From Paenibacillus donghaensis (GTDB lineage Bacteria > Bacillota > Bacilli > Paenibacillales > Paenibacillaceae): a stretch of DNA of 64,000 nucleotides. Shown here in pieces: positions 18,001-27,000 of the stretch (position 1 is the first letter of the stretch; each line of letters begins with the position of its first letter). Location: the NCBI RefSeq assembly GCF_002192415.1, contig NZ_CP021780.1, forward strand, positions 6,138,001 through 6,202,000, read 5' to 3'. The position numbers and the translations under genes were made by a program. The notes beneath the pieces are model-generated. The model saw only the letters and a list, made by a program, of their open reading frames with translations, made no database searches and was not told where the DNA came from.

Positions 18001-21000
18001 CGGTACAGATTGGAACTCGTCAGAGCCTGCAAAGCATCTCCGGCGGATAATCCGTATTCCGTTTTGGCCAGCTTGATGCTGCTCGCCAGACTGAAATGAG
18101 ACTGGTAGACGAAGGAGATGGCACTCTCAAAGGAAGTCGTTCCCTGCTGAGCAAGCAGCGCATGAATCGTCCCCTCTATGGACTGGCCGTATACAGCTGC
18201 AATCGTCGTAATCAACACATTTTTATCTGTGAGAATATTCTTCTGCACGAAGAGCAGCGCCGTTTGACCCACCGTTTGGTTAAATGCTTCTTTGGCTGCA
18301 CCTGCGATTTCTTGGGGCGCAAAGCCAGCATTCCACAAATAATCAATCGCCCCGCCAATGTCGGTGATGCCCTTCTCTTGCAGTGCTTCTGCTACCGTGG
18401 AACCCAGCGTCTGTCCGTATACGGAAGCAAGACCCGAGAGGATCAAGCTCTGATTATTAGGGTAAGCGGCGGTTAGCAGCTTTGCTGCTTCTCCAGCCGT
18501 AAGCCCATAATAATCTTTCAAAGCGCGGGCAATGTCCGGCAGCTTGTAGCCGCCTTTTTGCAGAAACTCCAGTCCGTCCTCTGGCGAGTCGATCGACGCA
18601 GCGGTCAGAAGCTGAGCGATGGTGACCTGCTGCTGGCCATATAACGACTGCAGCAGCCCAATGGTCGCCTGCAGATTGTTGCGTACAGAAGCATGGATAA
18701 GCAGCCCCTTCATCACCTCATCCTGACTGAATCCGCCTTGGATCAGGGCAGGACCAGCCTTGCCTGCATCCCAGAAAGAAGGATAACGCGCGGAGAGTGT
18801 GTTGATCACGGATGATGCCGTAGCTCCCTGCACCCGGAGCGTCTGAATCCAAAGCGCGATGGGATCGCTGCCGTATGCCCAGGCAAGCGCACGGGCGATA
18901 GCTTCCTGGTCTTCACCCGTATGCTGAAGCAGCAGCGGCGTTGCTGCACTTGCATCGAGGCCGTAAGCCTCGCGCAGCACCAGCGCTCTATCCTTAAGTG
19001 GATATGGAGCCAACTGATCAATTACTTGGTCCATGGTAAGGCCTTTATTCTTCAAATAGGCCGTGACATCACTTGCCGCAATGCCGTATTTGCTGAAGAC
19101 AGCAATCCATTCGGTCCACCCTTTGCTGTCGAACTCGGCAGCCACCTCTTCGAAGGAATACCCCGCATTTTTCAGCGCAGACATCAGGTAAGGCATTCCC
19201 TTCGCTCTGACCCCCTCCGTCGGATAGAGGTTAATCGTTCCCTCTACGATCATGTCGAGGGTGTACTGGCTGGATACACTCATGGCTACGGTAATATCCG
19301 GAAGCGTTGCGCCAGCGAATAACAATTGGGTATCCTTGACAACCGTCCGCACATCGCATGCGCAGCCAAATCTGGCAAAAGCATTCGTCCGCTCCAGCTC
19401 CACCCAATCCTGCATCGTTACGCCCATCTGTTTAATCAAGACTTTGGCAATTTCGTATTTATCCCACATTTGCGAATTGCTCAGGACCGTCGCCATCGCG
19501 GTGGCGTCTGCCGTTACATTTGGATCTTGAGCAAATACTGTCCGGAGAGCGGCCAGCACCTCGGAAACTTCGTAACGGTTATTGTAATCATTGTAGAAGA
19601 GCTGTATTGCATCACTCAGCGTGAACGACGCTCCACCTTGCAAGGTGGCGTCATGAACACTCTGCAGCGATTGAACGGACGTCCTGCCAGCGAGCCTGAA
19701 CTCTCTGAACAATCCGTCACGGTCGCTGCCATGCTTCAAATTATAATCCGCTAATTGAACCGGATCATATCCCCCATCCAGAAGATACTTAAGGATATGA
19801 TTGCGCTGCTGCTGAGTAAGTCCCGGATACAGAGCGGCAATCGCTGCCGGGATGTCGGCACCGAACTGTTCCCGCAACAAAGTGGCTTGCGCTGAAACAT
19901 TAAATCCGCTGCCGGCGAACTGCGCTAATACATCGCTTAACGATGTGCCCGAAGACACCCATAAACTGTTCACCAAGATAGAGATTTCTTTAATATCATA
20001 GTTGCTGCTGAGCATCGCGCTAATGATCACTGACGCGCCATCACCCGCCGATTTAACCGCTTCGGCAACTACTCTGGCAGACACTTTGGCATTCAGCAGC
20101 GCAATTGCCGCATCAGGCTGCGCATATTCTCTCCGCAGCAGTGAATAGGTGTAAGAAGCGGAGAATCCTGCGCCGAAAAAGGCCTCAATTGCTTCATCCG
20201 CGCCTGCAAAGCTATAATATAACGCAATCGCCCCGCTCACATCGCTTGCCGAATATCCAGCTTGAGACAACCATGTGGCACTTGTAACCGCATCAGCCTG
20301 ATAAAGGTCCTTGATTACTGCGGCCGTATCGCTTGCCGACTGCTTGCCGCCAGCCAGCGCAACCACTGTTGCCGCATTGCTCAGTCCATAGGTGTTCTGA
20401 ACGGCCCCTGCAATCCCGTTTCTATCGTAGCCCGCAGACCTGAGCAACAGAACTGTATTATCGCTCGTCTCATTGAAGTTGACCTTCAGAATCTTGGCAG
20501 CTTCGGATGTGGATACGTTGTAACGCTTCAGATACCCCATTAAATCCTTGCTCTGGAAGCCGAACTTCCGCAGGGCTGGGCCAATGTCACTGGCAGAATA
20601 GCCTGCGGAGAACAATTGTCCGACAACCAAGTAGTCGAAGGAAGCGTAGGGAGCTTTAAACGAATTGTAGGCATCATAGATCGATGTTGCATCCGCATCC
20701 ATCGCATAGAGTATGGGAGCCATCTCGGAACTGATCATGACATACTCTATAAGAATGGCCCGGTAAAGGTTAGCTGATTTAAACCCGCCTTCTCTGAGCA
20801 ATTGAGCTGTCTCCAGCGCTGACTTGCCGTATTGTTTATGAAGCACCTGCGCCGGATAAGCCGCGTCGTTCTTGTAGGCATAACTTGAGACAAATCCGAG
20901 CAGTGTTGCTACATTCGAGGCCGGCAATTCATCAAAAGCGGCCAGATACGTCTGATTCACTGCTTTCACTCTATTTATCCCTGTATAAGCAAGGGATACC

Positions 21001-24000
21001 GTTGAGGTGGAACTAATAGTCCGGCCGCTGCTGCTCCAGGTCAAAATGATTTGCGCCGGATCGGCACCGAGCGTGGAAACTACTGAGCTTTGCCACTGGG
21101 AGTCGATCTTGACGGAAAAGGATGAACTGGAAGCCACGCTGGTCAGCGGCTTATCAAAAGTAAGAATGACCTGCGTGCCGCTTTCGCTGGAGGAGGCATC
21201 GATCAATTGCGGCGGCGCGCTTACATTGTTCACCGTCAGATCCGCTCCGAAATCGTAACCTGTTTTGCCTACCCGCAGCTTGAATTCCTTATTGTAGGCC
21301 AGGTTCACCGTGACCTTATACGTTTGACCGTAATCAGAAGTCGACACGGTGCCGAGCGTTGCCGGATTGCTGCCGTCAAGCAGGGTGAGGTTCAAATCCG
21401 GAACCGGAGAGCTCAGACTTAAGGTAAAGCCGTTCTCATTCACACTTGCGATGCTGGCCGTGACCCGGTACGCCACGTAAACGCTAGCGGCTGTGCCGAA
21501 GTCATACCCTTGTTTCTTCAAGCTCAGCGAGTAAGTCTCCCCCTCAGCCAGCAGCGCTTGAATCGTATAAGTTCCGGCATCCGTTCCGGGAACGATGCCA
21601 GCTACCGTTACCTTATCGCCTGCTTCCGTTAGAAGCATAACGTCCGAAGTCAGCAAATCTATTCCCGCTTGAGCAAGCCGCAGCTTAATTCCGCTAACGT
21701 CCGCACTAGTTACCTGGCTGCCCACCACAATCGGCAGAACCACTTCGAGCGGACCTTCCGTGGGGTGAGCCGGATCTTGAATAAAGATCGTATAGGTTTG
21801 ACCGGCTGATAGAGGAACACGTACGAAATACATTTTACCCGCATCGGCTGTGTTCGGGTTAGCATCATAGAACGAGGTGCTGTTCAGCGTGATGCTCTGA
21901 CCACTTGAGTCGGTTAGATGAACCACAGCCAAATTCAGACCTGGAATTGCCTTACTCAGATTCAGGTTAAATCCGTAGGCGTTAATTGCGGTTGCTGACA
22001 GTTCCAGCATAGGCAGTACATCCAAATGAACAGATGGACCAAAATCATAACCTTGCGCTGTAACCGCTAACCGGTATGCCGCCCCTTCTGTCAGCTTCGC
22101 CGCTGCTTGATAGGTTAATCCGCCGTCAGCAGTCACCAGAGAATCAATCGCTACGGCCTCACCGTTACTGTCCGTCAGCAGGATATGACTAACTTTCAAA
22201 TTAGGAACAGCGGTTTGCAGCCGCAAGGTAAACCCCTTCTTGGACAGTGCCTCAACCGATTGGGTTACCGGCTTCAGTACCGTAAATGGCAGGCCCGTTC
22301 CAAAATCATATCCGTTTTTCACAAGGTTTAGGCTGTAGGTTTCTCCGTATTGCAGTGCCGCTTGCACGGCATATGTCGCACCGCCGTCTGTCGTGGTTGC
22401 CGAAGCGGCGGAGACCGAATTGCCTTGAGCATCCACTAATTTAAAGCTTACTGCGCTTAACCCCGGAACGGCTGGCTCCAGCTTCACCGTCAGCTCGGCG
22501 CTCTGAATATCTGCATAAGCAATGCCAACCGGAATCGGCACAGCGGCTGCAAGCGGGGAGCCAAAGTCGTAACCCGGAGCCGACAACGCAAGCGTATAGG
22601 CCGCCCCAGCCGTAAGATCAGCTGCCAGCGTATAACCCGCTCCCCCGTTCAACTCCGAGACCGAATCGATAGCGACCGCATCGCCAGCGGAGTCGAGAAG
22701 CGTAAAGCTGCTCGCTTGCAGTCCACCGACAGCCGAAGTCAGCAGGATCGTTATTCCTTGTGTATTCACGGCTCCAATCTCACTCGTAATGGCACTTGGG
22801 AGATCGACTGACAGTTCTTCTCCGAAGTCATATCCCGCGTGATCCAGAGTAATCGTATAATTTTCGCCTCCGATAAAGGAAGCCTTAATGCGATAGGTCC
22901 CGCCTTCGTCAGCCGTTACGGCTGACGAAATGGCTATCGGTTGTCCTGAACTGTCTTTCAACGTAAAATCACTGGCGTTCAGCCCGGGAACGGCTGAGTT
23001 TAAGCCAATATCCACGTAAGAGGCTCCGGTTCTCAGAATCGCAGAACTTACGATAACAGGCACGTCGAGGACAACCGCCGCCCCGAAGTCATATCCATCT
23101 TTGACCGGAAGCACCGTGTACTGCTCCGCCCCATAGAAGTTCGCTTCTACTTTGTAGCTGTAACCACCATCCTCCGTCGTAACATTTGATGCAGGGAAGG
23201 TTACAAGAAATCCTCCCTGCTGGATTATGAAGTCGCTTGGACGCAGGTTTGGGATGGCATGGTCAAACCGGAGGGTAAACGCCTGGTTGTTTCCGCTGAC
23301 CATCCCTTCGAACGTTGTCGTTACAGGCTGAACGGATACCGGTATATCTGATCCGAAATCATAGCCGAGCGTATTGAAGCTTAGCGAATATTGGACGCCC
23401 GCGGTGAGCGAAGCGTAAGCCTCATAAGAACGTCCCGCATCCCGGCTAATCAAGGATTCAATGCGGACGGACTGGCCTTGGTCGTCAACCAGGTTTAAGT
23501 TCGCCGGACTCAGACTAATCGGCGAGGACAGGCTGAGCCAGAAACTGGTCAAAGACTGCCGGTCGACGGTTGCCGACAAGGCACTCATTTTGAACGGATC
23601 AAATGTGCCGAAGGTATATGGCGTCTTGTCGGCTATTTTCACTGTGTACGTTTTGCCGCCGGAGAGCGGTACGAGGACCGTATAATTGCCCCCGCCATTC
23701 GTGGCTTGCACAGATTGCACCGTAGCTGTATTACCTGAATCATCGGTAATCGTAATGTCCGATGCGCTCAGACCCGGAACAGCCGGGCTCATCCCGATCT
23801 TGAAGCCCTTCTGCGTTTGTGCGTAGATCACGGTGTTCACACGTACTTTAAATCCGATGGTAAGAGGTGCTCCAAATAAGTAGCCAGGATAATTGGCTTG
23901 GAGCGTATACGTCTCGGTCGGATCAAACTGCCCTTCAATGTTGTAGAGACTGCCTTGTTCTTGGTAGGTCACCGTAAATGTTACCTTCTTGCCTTTGCTG

Positions 24001-27000
24001 TCGAACAAAGAGAAATTGTCCTTGGTCAGATCGGGCAAGAGTGGTGAAATATACACCACAATTTTATTGAGTGCTGTACCTAACAAATTAAGGGAAACTG
24101 TAGGCGAAATATCAAAAGATACCGGTGAGGCCAGTTTGAATTCATCTCTAACCAAATCGAAGGTGTAACCCTTGCCTGGTAGGGCCGATGTCAAAGTCAC
24201 CAGATAGCTCAAACCTCGATCCGTAGTTTTCAAAGTGTACCCAGTCGTTGGGATTTGATCTCCGCTCGGATCGTGAAGGATCACTTGCTGCGGAGTCAAT
24301 CCAGCCACTTTGGAGCTGAACTGAACCTTAAACCCCAAGACCGTCACATTGCTGATCGTTGCCGTGATAATCTTCGAGACCGCGAAGGCAACAGGATCAT
24401 TCACTTGATACGTGACATCCGGTTTGTACTGCACCGTATACGTTTGACCGCCCACAAATGTGCCTGTAAGGGTATAGTGGGCGCCGGAGTCATCTGTTGC
24501 CACCGAAGTCAGCGCAACGCTCTCGCCTGATGCATTTTTAAGGATAAAATTCTTCTTGCCCAGTCCCGGAACCGGCCCATCCAGTTGAACTTTCAAGCTT
24601 GACGTTGTCGCCTCTGTAACGGTAAGCGTTGGCGGCAACATGAAGGACACCGGATTCATGGAGAATTCATCCTTGTCAAGCCTGATGTAGTAGGTTGTGC
24701 CCGAGTGCAATTTATTGCCCGGCACATACAGCTGGTAGCTGGCTCCGCCATCAACCGACTCGAACAGATTCGGATAATAAACCGTGCCCGCTTCATCTGT
24801 TAACGACAAGCCCAAATAGTTCTCGATCTCAGGGAAAGCAGGTGCAAACTTCAACGTCAAATGCCCGTCGTTCGTTACGTCCGCCACACTTCCCGTAATT
24901 AACCGGTTTACATGGAACGAGACCGGCGAATCGAAGATCATATAATCCTTCTGCAGCTCTACCGTATAATCCGCGTTATTCGCGAGCGTTACGCGAACAT
25001 GGTAAGTCCCGCCATGATCATTGGTGGATAAGGCAACACCACTCAGCTTGTTATTCTGCGCGTCTTTGATGGTGATGTTCGCAGGCAGCAGACCGAGTAC
25101 GGGATTGTCAAAAGAAAGATCAAAACCCGCGTTTGTAATATTGGAAAGGGTCGTTGCACCCGCGTCTGCTGTGGCGGCAACCTGGAAATCGACGCCTGCC
25201 TCCGGCAGGTGACCGGTCAATTTCAGATTGTAGCTGCCTCCCGGCAAATGGGCCGACAGATGATACGTTTTTCCTTGATCGTCTGTTACTGCCGATGAAA
25301 TATCCACTTGGTCGCCCGTATCGTTGTTAAACAGCACAAAGGTTCCCGCATCCAGTCCATCCAGCGCGTAGTCCAGCTTCGCGTCCAGTCCATTGGCCGC
25401 GATTGTATCGACCGAAAGGGTCGCAACAACCGGAACCTCAAATGAGAGGACATTCGGATCAACATCCGCATCCAGCGTCAAATTGTAGTAACCCGGCGCA
25501 AGCGTTGCCGAGATCTGGTAGCTGGAGCCTTCATCGTCGTTCATCACGATTTTTTGGAGGGGTACCGCCGTACCGTCGATAGACCTTGTCAACTTAAAGC
25601 CGTATTGCGTATTGACCTTCACCGGAGGCGCCATTACGAGTGTGAATCCGGTATAGGAAGGATCAATAATGGCGTTCTGGGAGTACACATGGATGGTCTT
25701 CGGAGCGCCGAAGTCGTATCCGTCGACCTTGGCCGATACGGAATAGCTTTGGCCGCCCGATCCATCAAAGGTCACCACATATATCCGCTGCCGGCTGTCC
25801 CAAGTGACATCGGTAATTTCGACGTCATGGCCTGCCGCGTCTTTGACTGTAAAGTTATCTGTCGTCAAATCCGGCACACTCGGATTCAGTCCGGCCATAA
25901 ACTGCGTCGGCTTCCGTCCCGCATTCCACAAATTAAGGGTTGCGTTCCCCAGCGTCGTGGGATCTCCGAAACTGTAGCCCGAAGCCGTGATGCCGAGTAC
26001 GAAAGGACCCCCTGCGTTGATCTGCGTGGTTTGCAGCACGTAGCTACTGCCGCCACCTTGGGACAAAACCGAATCAAAAGCAATGACCTCGCCGCTGCTA
26101 TTCTTGAGTTGAAACGCTGAAGCGGTTAAACCCGGCACCGCAACGTCAAAATAAATGGTTAGACCGGTGTAACCTCCGGGATATCCGTCATACGTCGTAT
26201 ACTTGCTTATCGCAACCAATGCAGGAACGTCCACGGTTCCTTGAGCGAATCGGCCATCATACATGTCCACACGGTAGGAATAAATACCAGCCGCAGATAA
26301 ATCCGCTGACACGACCGCAGACTTGCCACCCGCGCTAAGCTGAACGCCGCCTACAGCGACGGATTTACCGCTCGGGTCTTCTAGCGTGATTTCGTCGGAG
26401 GAAACGCTCGAGATGGCATTTTGAAAAACAATCTGGAATCCGCCATGTGATATCCACCCCACCGAAGAGGGGACTCCCTCCGGCTGCACGGTCAGCGTGA
26501 TAGGTTCCGTAAACTCGTACCCTTCCTTATCTAACGAGAGGGTATACGTACCGTTCTTATCCAGCGTCGCCCAGACTTCGTATTCTTTGCCAACGACCAC
26601 CGCGCTGAGCATGTCGATGCTCACTACCTCGCCTGCTCCGTTCTTTAGAACTAAGTTCAATGAGTCTAAAGCCGGCACGATTGGATCCATGGTCAGGATA
26701 AAGCCGTAAGTTCTCACAGTTTTGACCGAAGGGGTTACTTTCACTCCCTCCTCGGCCGGCACTGCCGCCTCTAACGGCGCACCGAAGTTATAACCTGCCT
26801 GCTGGAGGTTGAGTCTGTACGTTTCACCTTTGGTCAATCCTGCGGTAATAGTATAAGTGCTGCCCCCATCAGAGGTTGCCGCGTTGTCGATATCGACCGC
26901 TTGACCATCCTTGCCACTAAGGGTGAAGTTCTCGGTAGTCAGACCAGGTACCGGCTGATCGAGCGACAAAGTGAATCCACTTGCAGTCACGTCACTCACA